A DNA stretch of 64,000 bases from Dryas octopetala (GCA_963921425.1 OY992840.1:3102501-3166500); one strand, 5' to 3'. Shown: positions 46,804 to 57,568, numbered from the stretch's first letter. The notes: a model not told the origin generated them from the letters alone. Numbers and translations are program-made.

Positions 46804-47287
46804 CATTATACTTTGTTTTCACAGGTTGCCATACAGAGTAGAAGACTTGCTTCCTAACAACATACCTTGATGAGGTGAGAATACAATTTGCTATTATTAT
46901 TATTTTTTTTTCAAATTTTTCATTGCTTTCAACATACCTTTAAAACGCTAGTACACAGGCCTAACGTTCCTCCCACAGGAAGCAAGCAAGCTCTTAGAAC
47001 AGGTGATTTTCTTCCTGAACCTTTAACAGGTGATTTTCTTCCTGTTGCATTATAGATATAACCCACTCAGATTGGCAAGGATGAGCAGAGACAATATAGA
47101 TGCTGTACTTAGAAACACTACATTATAATATCTTGCCTGGGTTTTTGCATGATGATGAATTCGTTGCTGGAGGTTTTGCTGGAGGTTTCAGAATATTTAG
47201 ATTCCAGACTGCCTTCTCTGTTATCTTCTGCACTTGTTGATTATCCAATAGTGACTTAGCATTAACAAAAAAGGAAAAGATGAGATG
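46804..47287. other. Unassigned, possibly the continuing gene remnant
   Basis: Starts with a further exon-like piece after CACAG near 46,828. A short direct duplication GGTGATTTTCTTCCTG occurs near 47,001 and 47,030. No recognisable product. Confidence 0.3.
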
Positions 47288-47303
47288 AGCATAGTAGTTT
47301 ACT

Positions 47304-47350
47304 TTTGATCCGCAGTCAAATGCTCCACCACTGAGCTATAGATCTTGGAT
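47304..47350 (-). pseudogene. tRNA-Cys 5'-half insertion
   Basis: The minus strand reads ATAGCTCAGTGGTGGAGCA followed by an anticodon arm TTTGA-CTGCGGA-TCAAA, matching the 5' half of plant tRNA-Cys. The anticodon is changed to GCG from GCA. The T arm and 3' acceptor are absent, so it is not a functional tRNA. The 47-bp piece is flanked by a 16-bp direct repeat (AGCATAGTAGTTTACT at 47,288-47,303 and 47,351-47,366), as expected for retroposition or repair-mediated insertion. Confidence 0.7.
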
Positions 47351-47366
47351 AGCATAGTAGTTTACT

Positions 47367-47934
47367 ATTCATAAAAAATAAAGTCATAATTGTGCGAGCT
47401 TAATTTTCTTATAAATGATTCTTATATTTTTTCTAATGTAATGGCAGTATCGTATGAATGCATAATATCCTAATAAATGATCGGTAATATAACTCTTATA
47501 TTGTGAGCGATGGCATATTAATGACATTATTGGTTAGGATAACAGTTTGGAACCATATAATTTACCAGGTAAGTGGTCATATCAGACTTGACTCCCAATA
47601 AATCTCAGACTTTATTTGTTGTGCCAAGCCCAACCCAATGCATTTAAATGGGGAGCCCTCTAGACTGTGGCATATTTATCTGACTTGTTTGATGAAGAAC
47701 TTGTGGCATGGGTGGAATGGCCTTCAGGACTGACTTGTTCAGCCATTGACTCCAGTGCCTTGAACTGTTTTCAGATTTTATAGTTACAAACCAAGAGCTT
47801 TAGCGTCTATTTATTAAAACAGTTTTGTGTGCTTGTGCATTTGAAGCAAATTTATGGGAGAATCTGGTCTAAACCTCTTCAAGTCAGCATTAGTATTTCC
47901 AACATTCTACATCTGATGTTTTACAGCATGAAGT
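47367..47934. other. Unassigned sequence
   Basis: AT-rich, no coding region or repeat recognised. Confidence 0.4.
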
Positions 47935-48715
47935 TCAAATCAACCATTGTCGTTCAGCCTCTTCCTTAACAATATCAACCTAAAAAGCAGGAATCCATAA
48001 GACATTGAAAAAAAAAATGATAAATAAGACATAAAACTAAAAGGGGATTCATGTGACTTTAACAAGATCAAAATCTGACCTTATTTTCTAGCAAATCTAC
48101 AGTACATTCAAGCTACTCTACAAACCTCTCTAAGAGATGTAAATTAGTGCAGCAAACTCGAATCAGGAGATGTAAAGCAAATTTAAAGAAAAAAATACTA
48201 CTAACAGATTGTACTAAACGAGATGTACCTGTTGCACTTCATTTGCATTTGCTTCAATTTCATCAGCCCGTGCCTGTTCTCTTTCAATATTTTCCTTCAA
48301 CTTTAGCATCTCAATGTGGAGAAGCAAGTTCATCATGTTCTTCTAATATACCCAACTCAAGGGAGGAGAGATTGTGTTTGTTTTATCCTGCAACTGAGTT
48401 TCGAGCATTTGGCAAGCAATGGCCTCATCAAGCTCGCATGATTTTACAGGAAGCTCATCCTCTAAAGCCTCCAAAGAAGCTACTATTTCCTCCATTTCTT
48501 CATGTTGATTCCTGCAACAAGCTCAGATCAAATAACAATCCTTTAAGAATATCATCCTTCCTCAGTAACTCAGCCTAGAGAGAGAAATTTTCAGATGCCA
48601 GCTCCTTAGCATGGGACTCTAAGCAATCAAACTGCTCTATAAACTTAGGAATTCTATCCACAGTTGCACATATTTCTTCAAACATTTTGTCCACAATCAT
48701 GAAACCTTCTGCCTA
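47935..48715 (-). pseudogene. Coiled-coil gene remnant, KIN-12 kinesin-like tail
   Basis: Minus-strand exons read as coiled coil: FMIVDKMFEEICATVDRIPK, then LLRKDDILKGLLFDLSLLQE, then EEMEEIVASLEALEDELPVK, then IEREQARADEIEANANEVQQ. After an intron (about 48,228-47,980) a VDIVKEEAERQ block follows. The LLFDLSLLQES and SLEALEDEL blocks resemble the C-terminal coiled coil of plant KIN-12 (phragmoplast) kinesins as I remember them. A TAG at 48,575-48,577 and frameshifts near 48,510 and 48,335 break it. There is no motor domain in the window. Exon order and introns are kept, so it is a genomic fragment rather than a processed copy. Confidence 0.5.
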
Positions 48716-49658
48716 TAAAAGATCACATGGTCTGCAGCAAAATATAAATGACATGTTGAAGAGGGGGAAATACATGTGAGAACAAACGTAAAAACCAAAT
48801 TAATAAGCAACCACAGTAAACAAACATATATAAGAAGTCGATAGAAAATAATAGTAACGAAGAACAGAGGAATTTTAATTTATTTGAGACCACTAATGTG
48901 GCTCCTTCCTTACCCCATTCAATTGTCCAACAAACAGTACTATTGAAAGAGGGGCATTTTATTACCAAAATGCAGTATTAGAACTTAGAAAAATTGAGAG
49001 GAGGCCAGTTGAAACGGAATGAAGCGAAATGCAGTACACTGTATGCCATGAACATAAGGATGAGGAAGAGGTAGCCGCCATGAACATGTATGCCACAAAT
49101 TAAAGGTACAACAAAGGAGCTAATACCTGTGTATAAGGCCTTCCTTTCTGTTAGAAACACAGTGCTTAAATCCAAAAACATAATATATAGCTAGGTCTAT
49201 GGAGATTTCATGAGGTTCAGTATCCCATGAATCATGATGAATAAAAACAAATGAAAATAAGAAACATATTGTACTTGAGGAAAAAAGAATCCAATCACAA
49301 AATCTAAGAAACTCAAATCGTTCCAATTTTCAATTCATAAAATTGAAAAACCAAGAAAACCACTAAGGAGATTGTGGGGAAGAATGTGCTGCAGAAGAAT
49401 AGAACGTGGTTTGGATACAAAAAAAATAATAAGAGCTAAAAAAAACGTGGTCTCCTAAACGTGATTTCATACTGCATCCTTAAGAAAATTTATTTTTTAA
49501 TTTGTTTAATTGCAATATTGGTTGATTTACTCATTTGTCTTTTTCAGATTAAAATTGTATGTTTTAACAAATTTCATTAACCATGGGTATTTGTGGGATT
49601 TCTGAAAATTTCGCCGGGAGTGGGTGGGTGGGGGGGGGGGGGGGGAGCCTTAGCTTTA
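48716..49658. other. Unassigned sequence
   Basis: AT-rich. It may include intron or flank of the coiled-coil remnant. A G-run of about 16 lies at 49,630-49,645. No gene recognised. Confidence 0.4.
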
Positions 49659-50030
49659 TCTTTACTATTATAAAGCTAGAAAACACGTTGAGTGTCACAA
49701 GGCTTCACCAAATTTTAAATTGCCATAAATACCCTTTTTTCAAACAAATCTTTACTATTATAAAACCAGAAGACACATTTGGTGTTATAAGCTTCACCAA
49801 ATTTTTAATTTCCATAAATACCCTTCTTTCAAACAAATAAACATATAAAAACAACCTAATAAATGAGGGTAAAGTTGTAAAAAATAACCATTAAAATAAA
49901 CAGAAAAAAAAAATACCCCACCACTTGGAGAGAGTGGCATGGTGGGAACAAGTTATAAAAAAATTAACAGAATTAACAAAACAAGTAAAAATGCCAATTG
50001 ACACGCTTGTGGTGCGTGCCAAGAGGCTAG
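49659..50030 (+). mobile_element. Small non-autonomous Helitron
   Basis: Begins TCTTTACTATTATAAAG after an A and ends CTAG before a T, the classic 5'-TC...CTRR-3' insertion between A and T. Eleven or so bases before the end is a hairpin, CACGC-TTGTGGT-GCGTG. The body lacks Rep or helicase coding. A second copy of the 5' terminus occurs at 49,749, so the element looks like two 5' ends in tandem sharing one 3' end. Confidence 0.7.
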
Positions 50031-50282
50031 TAATATAATAAAGCAATATCCACCATTTTGGGTCAACTACAAAATTTGTTATAAATATATACATGTAAAA
50101 TTATGATATTTAGTTATAAAGGGAAAATAATTTCTCACAAGAAATTAAGTTATTTTAGTTTGCTTTAGAAAATCTGTTTGTTTTGGTCATTTAGAAAATC
50201 TTTGTTAGATATTTATTTGTTAGAGCACTATTAAAGGGTCAAATTTTAAAAAATTAACGAAGTGATTAGAACTTAAAAGTCC
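50031..50282. other. AT-rich flank between the Helitron and the LINE
   Basis: May include the 3' untranslated end of the LINE. No poly-T run (expected for a minus-strand LINE tail) is visible. Confidence 0.4.
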
Positions 50283-53156
50283 TTATTTGACTTTACAGCA
50301 AGAAGCATCATTTTGAAGAATTATAGCAAGCCAACTTGGCCAGTTATCAAGACTAACGTTGAAACCAACATGAGAAATAGCATATTGGGCAAGGAGGTGT
50401 ACAGCTTTGTTGCCAGTTCGTTGGCAATGGCAGCAAGCCACCGAATCAAAACCCAACAAAAAAAGCTTAACATCCTCAGCAAGGACCCCATCTGCCGTCA
50501 AGCAGCAAGAAGACTCATTGATGCAGTTGACTGCATCCTGTGCATCCATTTCCAAAACAATGTTGTGAAGACCAAGATCAGCAGCAAGTTGCAGCCCCAT
50601 GACAGCTGCCATAAGTTCAGCTTTGCGCGGCGAATGGATGCAGGGAACATGTTTGGAAGCAGCGAGAAGGGCTTCCCCGCAACTATCCCGGATCACCACC
50701 CCCAAACTGCATACCCGAGATTGATTAGAAATACCCGCATCCACATTGATCTTAAAAAGACCCTCCGCAAGCTTCTGCCATTTTTCCATTGGCTTGTTCA
50801 CCATGGGGCTCGGTTGAAGACAACGACAAGCCTCTTTGTAATCTGCAGCAAAAGCAAGCATTCGAGTATACAGTCTTGATCCATCCCCAACCACACCAGT
50901 ATGCACAAAGTCATTATGCATATTCCAAATTCCTCAACAAATGAAAGCAAATTCCTCCAGTTCAAATTGTGATAAGATAAGTAGAGTATATTGAAAAAAA
51001 TCCATAAATTGGCCACCCTTATACCAGCTCACCGCCTCACTAAGAACCGAGCAATTCCAAACAGCTTTTGCTGCGCGACAACGCCAAATTGCATGGAGAA
51101 CCGTCTCTGGCTTTTTATGACAACAAGAACAAACATGATTGAGAAGAAGCTTGCAGCTAAAAAGATTAACACTGCACGGGAGGATTTCTTGACAGCATCG
51201 CTAGAGAAACAATTTTATCTTACCAGGAATCCGCAAATTCCATAATTTGCACTAGAGTTGATGATTGGAGGGTTGGGAGGAGCAGTTGGGCAGGGTCGAG
51301 TTGGCCGCAGAAGACATAGCGAGCCAATATCCACTCTTAACACTATAAAGGCCATTCTTGGTGTAGTGCCAAATTTGCTGATCATAGTGGTGAAGGTGGC
51401 CAAGGGGGATACGAGCAATTGTGTCTGCTTCATCCATTGAGAAGTGATTGTAGAGAATGTCATAATTCTAGGCACCCGATGAGGTAATAAGGTCACTAAC
51501 CAAACAATCCGTAGAAAGGAGCCGTGGGGATTGCACCGAAAAAGTAACAGGGGTTGGGAGCCACTTGTCGTGATAAATAGAGATACTGTTCCCATTACCA
51601 ACACACCACCTTATACCCTCCATTAACAAACCATGGGCCCAAAGAAGAGACCTCCAGACAAGCGAAGGCTTGTGGCCAATGGCAGCATCCATGAAAGAAC
51701 CATGAGGAAAATATCGACTTGTTTGAGAGCAACCTCATCACCCACAATAGGCCAATATTTTTGGTAAAAAATGGCAGGCATCCCATCAAAGCCCGGAGCC
51801 TTGGTTGGATACATTTGTTTGAGAGCAACTTCGATTTCCTCACGAGAGAAAGCCCGAATAAGAATTTCATTTACTTCAGCTGTCACGCACCTTGGGTTCC
51901 ACTAGTGCAAGGATTCTATCCATGTCCACACCACCGGTACTAGTGAATAAATTGGCAAAGAAATCGCAAAAGAGAGTCCCCAGCTGATCAGTATCAGTGA
52001 CCCAAACCTGATGATTATTAAACAGACTTGCAATATGATTTCGCTGCCCCCGCTCCTTTGCAGATTCATGAAAGAACCGTGAGTTTTTATCACCTTCCTG
52101 TAACCACTTAATAAGTGACCGTTGCCTCCAATAAACCTCATCAGCTTCAATTAGTGATTCTAGTTCTCGAGTGATCTCCTTTTGGCGAGGGGAATATTGA
52201 GAAGGATGAGAGGTTTGTTTCAATATCTCGATCTCTAGTTGAAGCTTTTTGATATGTGTCCGTCGCCCCCCATATAACTGCGAACTCCATTTTTTCAAAA
52301 GCACCGCACAATGATGAAGACCTTGAGGTACCGAACTACTACGTGGAACAGAAAATTTCCAGGCTTCACGGATGACCTTTTCACAGCCCTCCTCCAAACA
52401 CCACCACTGCTCAAAGTGAAAACGTCGAGGAGAAAAGCCCCCAGTCGGAGTGCCCCGAGGATGCACTTCAACTAGGATAGGAATATGGTCAAATCCAGGG
52501 ACTTGTAGATGATGCTCCATAATATACTCAAAACAATTCTGAAACTCAGTATTAATCACACAACGATCAAGACGTTCCCGAATACAGACTTCCCCATCCT
52601 GGTAGCGATCCCAAGTAAAGAAATCACCTGAAACATTGACCTCAGATAAGCCACAATCAAGGAGCACATCCCGAAAAGCCCTCATTTGCCCCGGTGGTCT
52701 AACCAAACCACCAACTTTTTTCGAGTCAGACAAAATTTTGTTAAAATCCCCAAAAACCATCCATGGACCTAATCTCATCCCATGCAGTCGTCTTAAAAGC
52801 TCCCAAGAATGGTGTCGTTGATTAGTAACCGGGTTGCCATAAAAACCCGTAATACGAAAATTAGAACCGGAAGGTTGATCAATGAACATGTCAATATGGC
52901 CCAGGGAGTAAGATAATAAGTTGAGGTGCCAGCCATGACGCCACAGCATAATTAAACCACCTTCAAGACCCTGTCGTCCTACTCGCATAACGCCTTTCAA
53001 ACCCAAAAAAAGTGGAAGTTTCTCCATTTGTAATTCCATCATTTTAGTCTCCATTAAAGAAATGACGTCCGGCATGGTGACTCTCAAGACATGCTTGAGA
53101 GATGCGAATGTTCGAGGGTGCCGGAGACCTCGAACATTCCAACTTAAGAGTTTCAT
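50283..53156 (-). pseudogene. LINE ORF2 (endonuclease-RT-RNase H) with RT core deleted
   Basis: The AP-type endonuclease starts MKLLSWNVRGLRHP at 53,156, with METK (catalytic Glu), WMVFGDFN and a PGFDHIPI block in which the usual Ser before Asp-His is Phe. A linker block WLQEGDKNSRFFHE follows near 52,090. The RT N-terminal block [20 protein letters not shown] (51,850-51,790) runs to [12 protein letters not shown], then jumps directly to [19 protein letters not shown], which lies after the palm in intact elements. The YADD-containing core, roughly 1 kb or more, is absent. A zf-RVT-like CSCCHKKPETVLHAIWRC is at about 51,130. RNase H occupies 50,790-50,330 (KINVDAGI, KAELMA, LEMDAQDA, TGNKAVHLLAQ), with its D-E-D residues present. 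Frameshifts lie near 51,880 and within the zf-RVT region. Confidence 0.9.
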
Positions 53157-53271
53157 TGTTTGTGGTGGGCTGGTTTCCCCGGTCCCACCACTTTGCTCAT
53201 AGTTGAGCCAGTTGTAATTTCGCCATCAACAGTTGGATGTATAAAGCGACCCTTCTTTGGTAACCTCGCCG

Positions 53272-54726
53272 TCAAGTCTGTGTCCCCATGCAGGTCTTTC
53301 CTTTTACCCCCAGCAAACCCACCGCCTCATACTTCATAGAAACTTGGATGGGTTCACTCTTGTCTTTCCGCTGCCAACGCCCAGATTTGTCCTTTGAATA
53401 TTGTTTTCGAGGGGTAAATCCATGCAAGGTATCACGAATTAGAGTCCCCAGGTCTTGAACTTGAGTCTGAGAAGGAATCTTCCCTTCCACAAGGGCTCGT
53501 GGTGGTACCCCAGAAGTAAGCAAGGATTCGAGATTAAAGATATCCTTCTCCACAATTTGAGTTGAGCTCTCAGAAGCCTCATCTATTAAGCTTCCCACAT
53601 TTTCCATTGACAACATCTTGCTGCATGGCAGCATTAGTGTACCCTCCCCCACATCCGTTTACTTACCCACATGTGGAACCTCAGTAGGTAGAGGTATGAT
53701 GGGCACCCCATTGAGATCATCTGCCACCACCGAACCCCTTTGATCCTCCTCCTCCTTCCGCAACTGCTCTTCTTCAATTTTCTTAAAAGCCTCCAGCCGT
53801 TTCACGGGCGGCCTCTTCCTGCTGTTTCCTCTGTTCACCAAGAGCAATAAGCTCCTCTCGAGACACTCGTGGTTGTCGAGTCACTTTAAATGCTGGTATA
53901 ATCGAACCCTGGTTGCCAAAAAGTTGTACCGTGTGTTCCTCACTCTCCTCCTCAGCCTTCTGCCCACTTACTCCATTTGTGCGGTGTTTAATAAAATCTG
54001 GTTCCACTTTCAACCAACTCTCTCATTGCTTCTCGGGATTGGCACAATCAGATTCCGTAAAAAAACCACATTGTTTGAAAGTATGATCAATCCGTCCACA
54101 ATCATAACAGAAGATTGGAAACCGTTCATAAAACAATTTGATTTTAACCCTTCCCCCTCCTCCAAAGTGAGTCTTTTAATCTGAGGTAGGTGTTTAGTGA
54201 TGTCGAGACGCACCCTGATGCGTAGAAATTGCCCCACCAGATGGTGCTCATATCTACCCCCGACTTCCAAGCAAGTCCCCAAGCAGTTCCCAATCATCGT
54301 CCCCACTTCCTCCGTCATATATAACAATGGCACGTTATGTGCATGAATCCAAAAGTCAGCATGAGTCAAAACCATATCATTCGGGGCGACAACACCATTA
54401 AGTTCCTCCAAAACAACCAGTGCTTTATCAAAAGTCCAAGGGGCTTGATTGATGACCCATTTTTTATCCCCCTCAGAGATAAAGGTGAATAGGAACAGGT
54501 TGGGTCCTAGATCCCTCGAGGAAACATTCCTCGTAGTATCCCACAGTTTTAGCATTGTGTTTTTAAAGGCAGGTTTGTTGAAGGCCTTTGTTGTCAACAC
54601 CTTCGCCACCAAACTCTTACGAAGAACATCACTACTGACTTCTGCACCTTTCTTGTGGATCTGGATCTCCTCCTCCCCTTTAACCAAAGTCAAAAGTTTG
54701 GAGAAAGCTGTTTCAATGGAATCCAT
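53272..54726 (-). pseudogene. LINE ORF1 (DUF4283, nucleic-acid binding), frameshifted
   Basis: Starts at ATG 54,726 (MDSIETAFSKLLTLVKGEEE). The DUF4283 region is recognisable by FNKPAFKNTMLKLWDTTRNV, LFLFTFISEGDKKWVINQAP, then WIHAHNVPLLYMTEE and LGTCLEV. A CCHC-type finger expected after the basic RVRLDITKHLP block is split by frameshifts near 54,060-54,130. The remainder continues in other frames to about 53,272. In plant L1 elements this protein binds the RNA. An upstream in-frame ATG at 54,810 is possible, but the leader looks untranslated. Confidence 0.8.
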
Positions 54727-55101
54727 TTCGCCTGCACCCACAAGTATTGAGAGAAACCGAAGACCAAGTACAGACCGGAAAGAAAAATCAACATCGATGC
54801 CCGCTGTCAAAGAGATTAAAAACCTAGAAAATGGGGCCAGGAAACCCTAACGTGAAGTTCGGTTGAAAAAACTCCTACAAAAGCGAGAGGAGAGACGCAC
54901 AAATGCTTGCTATTCAATTTGCAGCCTACAATTTTAAAGATGGGTAGTTGATGAATCACGTTTGATTGCTTTCAGATAAGGATGAGGCATGTGGGCACCT
55001 GCATGTCGGCCACGTCAACCCCTTTGAAAAGCATTTTTTCTACACACCGTTCAATTTGGACCTTACAATTTTAAAGACGGGGTAGTTGAGGAAGAGAGTA
55101 A

Positions 55102-55981
55102 GGGTGCGTTTGGTAACGTTTTACAAAATGGTTTTTCATTTTACAAATTCAAAAAATGACAAAAATGCGTTTGGTTGCCGTATTGAGAAAACAGTTTTTG
55201 AAAAACACAAAATAGAATTTCTAGTTTACAGTGTAAATTCAGAAAAAGACTAAATGATGTTTTCCGTAAATTTAGAAAACATAGATAACACAGATACAAA
55301 TAAACAAAAAATTACAACTGAAAAAAAAAAAATGTGATCTGCACCTCCTCCCCACCTAGCCAGACCCACCTCCGGCAGCAACCCTACCCCCCGCCGCTAC
55401 CCACCTCACCCATCTCTCTTCATCTCTCCTCTATTTCTCTATTTCTTTTTTTTTTTCTCTCTCTCTTCCCATCTCTCAAAATATATACTTTGTAATCCCT
55501 CTATAGTTTCCAATTCCCGCTTCAATAAACAGATCAAAACTCTCAGTAACATCCATGGCAGGAAGCTCATGAAACTTAATAACTTTTACATAGAGAAAAT
55601 ACGTCTGTTCAACTAGATCATAGGTGCTTGCAGTGTTGTCTCCATTAATAATACGGCCACCAACAACTCTTCCACCTTCAAGGTAGTCGCGCCGGCCGAG
55701 GTGGGTTGGGTTTTATAAAACTTCTCTTCTTTTTAATTATATATTTTATGAAATTGATTAATAATAATTTATAATTAATATCTTTGGTGAATATAATTAT
55801 TTTGTTGTAATAATTGGTTAATATCAAATGTGTTTTCATTATTTTTGTTTTATATAATTGTTTTTCAATTACGCTACCAGACACCTTCTCATATTTTGAG
55901 AATGCAAAATTTAATTTGTCATTTTCATTTTACAATACAGTTTTTAGAAAATTATTTTGTAAAACGTTACCAGACGGGCCC
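55102..55981. mobile_element. PIF/Harbinger-type non-autonomous element carrying a gene fragment
   Basis: The terminal inverted repeats share GGTAACGTTTTACAAAAT exactly. The outer bases are GGGTGCGTTT on the left and the complement of AGACGGGCCC on the right. TAA is duplicated at both sides (55,099-55,101 and 55,982-55,984). The 880-bp interior has no transposase. It contains a C/T-rich stretch (55,345-55,480), a gene fragment (55,503-55,688) and AT-rich sequence. The host monomer array independently confirms both ends: removing the element and one TAA restores a 290-bp unit. Confidence 0.85.
55503..55688 (-). pseudogene. Captured C2-domain fragment of an MCTP/FTIP-like gene
   Basis: 62 uninterrupted codons on the minus strand contain ASTYDLVEQTYFLYVKVIK, then HELPAMDVTESFDLFIEAGI and GNY. 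This matches the start of a C2 domain in plant MCTP/FT-interacting proteins, which typically read STYDLVEQM.YLYVRVVKA.DLP..DV.GS.DPYVEVKLGNY. Some conserved positions are altered, including the DPYVEVK segment that contributes to Ca2+/lipid binding. MCTPs tether ER to plasma membrane at plasmodesmata. Here only one partial domain exists, bounded by unrelated element sequence, so it is a captured fragment and not a gene. Confidence 0.75.
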
Positions 55982-56953
55982 TAAATTTCCTCACCACCTT
56001 AATTTGGTGGTGAGCATCACCATCTATCTCAACATATGACATATGTCTTACAAAAGCGAGAGGAGAGCCGCACAGATGCTTGCTATTCAATTTGCAACCT
56101 ACAATTTTAAAGATGGGTAGTTGATGAATCACGTTTCTTTGCTTTCAGATAAGGATGAGGCATGTGGGCACCTGCATGTCGGCCACATCAACCCTTTTGA
56201 AAAGCATTTTTCTTACTCACCGTTCAATTTGCATCCTACAATTTTAAAGACGGGGTAGTTCAAGAAGAGAGCAAATTTGCTCACACCTTAATTTGGTGGT
56301 GAGCATCATCATCTATCTCAACATATAACATCTGTCTTACAAAAGCGAGAGGAGAGCCGCACGGATGCTTGCTATTCAATTTGCAACCTACAATTTTAAA
56401 GATGGGTAGTTGATGAATCACGTTTGATTACTTTCAGATAAGGATGAGGCATGTGGGCACCTACATGTCAGCCACATCAACCCCTTTGAAAAGCATTTTT
56501 CTTACTCACCGTTCAATTTGCATCCTACAATTTTAAAGACAAGGTAGTTATGGAAGATAGCAAATTTGCTCACCACCTTAATTTGGTGGTGAACATCACC
56601 ATCTATCTCAACATATGACATATGTCTTACAAAATTGAGAGGAGAGCCGCACGGATGCTTGCTATTCAATTTGCAGCCTACAATTTTAAAGATGGGTAGT
56701 TGATGAATCACGTTTAATTGCTTTCAAATAAGGATGAGGCATGTGGGCACCTGCATGTCGGCCACATCAACCCTTTTGAAAAACATTTTTCTTACTCACC
56801 GTTCAATTTGCATCCTACAATTTTAAAGACGGGGTTTGCTCACCATCTTAATTTGGTGTTGAGCATCACCATCTATCTTAACATATGACATCTGTCTTAC
56901 AAAAGCGAGATGAGAGCTGCACGGATGCTTACTATTCAATTTGTAGCCTACAA

Positions 56954-57540
56954 ATCTATCAAGGGCCTTTCTTCCTCTAGTGGTGGTGGAGGTGGATTCC
57001 TATCCCCCATACTTGCTTCTCTTGGAGGTGATCTTTCCCTTGTCTTCCTTATACCTCTTTCTCTTAATCTACCCCTTGTAAATTCTATTAATTTCTTCTC
57101 ACTTCTCAAAATAATGTGTGAACTTGAAGTGGTTGGGTTTCCACTTATTCACCTATTAAGAGAGTAAGAACACTATAAGTCACAAAGGTAACAAAAGAAA
57201 AGCAAGATATCACACATTTTCTGACCTTTGCTCAGTTTTTAGCTTATATCTTTTAAACCACTGGTCCGATTTTGACGTTATTTATATGGTTGGATTCAGG
57301 ATGACAAAACGAAGAACGCTTCGTGGACCAAATTCACTAAACAGCTACCAAATAATAAAGTTTAATGCAGAAAGAGACACTACGTTTTCTAACAAAAGAA
57401 AAACGAACTTAAAACTAAAATAAATAAAAAATTTGAAATTTAAGAAAAATGTTAACTAACAAAAAAAAAAAGTTACTAAAAACTACTAACTAAAATTAAC
57501 CCTAAAGGCAACCCAAGCTTGGGATCAAAGTCCTAAGACT
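56954..57540 (-). other. Leader/internal stub downstream of an Athila-type primer site
   Basis: Lies on the inner side of the minus-strand primer site at 57,541 and would be the start of the internal region of that element. No gag similarity is visible. It is bounded on the left by the 5' end of the LINE, so the element may be truncated there. Confidence 0.4.
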
Positions 57541-57562
57541 CCAATCCCCGGCAACGGCGCCA
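57541..57562 (-). promoter_or_regulatory. Primer binding site, tRNA-Asp (minus strand)
   Basis: The minus strand reads TGGCGCCGTTGCCGGGGATT, the full complement of the plant tRNA-Asp 3' end, six bases inside an LTR end (AATCAACA). The spacing and flanking bases are the same as at 30,751-30,776. Confidence 0.9.
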
Positions 57563-57568
57563 AAAACT

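Larger units (their letters stand above)
50283..56953 (-). mobile_element. L1-clade LINE with tandem upstream monomers, internally deleted
   Basis: On the minus strand: partial monomer plus four 290-bp units (56,953-54,877), a non-repetitive leader of about 150 bp that includes an AGGGTTT stretch, ORF1 (from ATG 54,726), ORF2 endonuclease, a truncated reverse transcriptase, zinc-finger RVT region and C-terminal RNase H to 50,283. The 3' end, poly-A tail and target duplication were not identified. ORF1 and ORF2 carry frameshifts and the catalytic RT core is missing, so the element is dead. One monomer is split by a later PIF-type insertion. Confidence 0.85.
54877..56953 (-). repeat. Tandem 290-bp monomers upstream of LINE ORF1
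   Basis: Units start (anchor ACAAAAGCGAGAG or close variant) at 54,877, 56,050, 56,339, 56,629 and 56,899; the last is a partial unit ending near 56,953. Spacings are 289, 290 and 270. The first spacing is 1,173, which is 290 plus the 880-bp PIF-type element plus its 3-bp duplication. Each monomer contains two related 40-bp blocks about 137 bp apart (TTCAATTTGC...CCTACAATTTTAAAGA), so it is itself a diverged dimer. Short frames inside are incidental. Confidence 0.92.

Noticed and set aside
47304..47350. Functional tRNA gene
   Set aside because: Only the 5' half is present, the anticodon is changed and the T arm and 3' acceptor strand are missing.
50215..50245. CTATTAAAGGGTC near 50,225 as a target duplication for the LINE (compare CTATCAAGGGCC near 56,957)
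   Set aside because: The two strings differ at several positions and no poly-T tail lies next to the left one, so the similarity is probably chance.
55944..56711. Small repeated minus-strand frames as a peptide family
   Set aside because: They are frames within the 290-bp monomers and differ by frameshifts between units.
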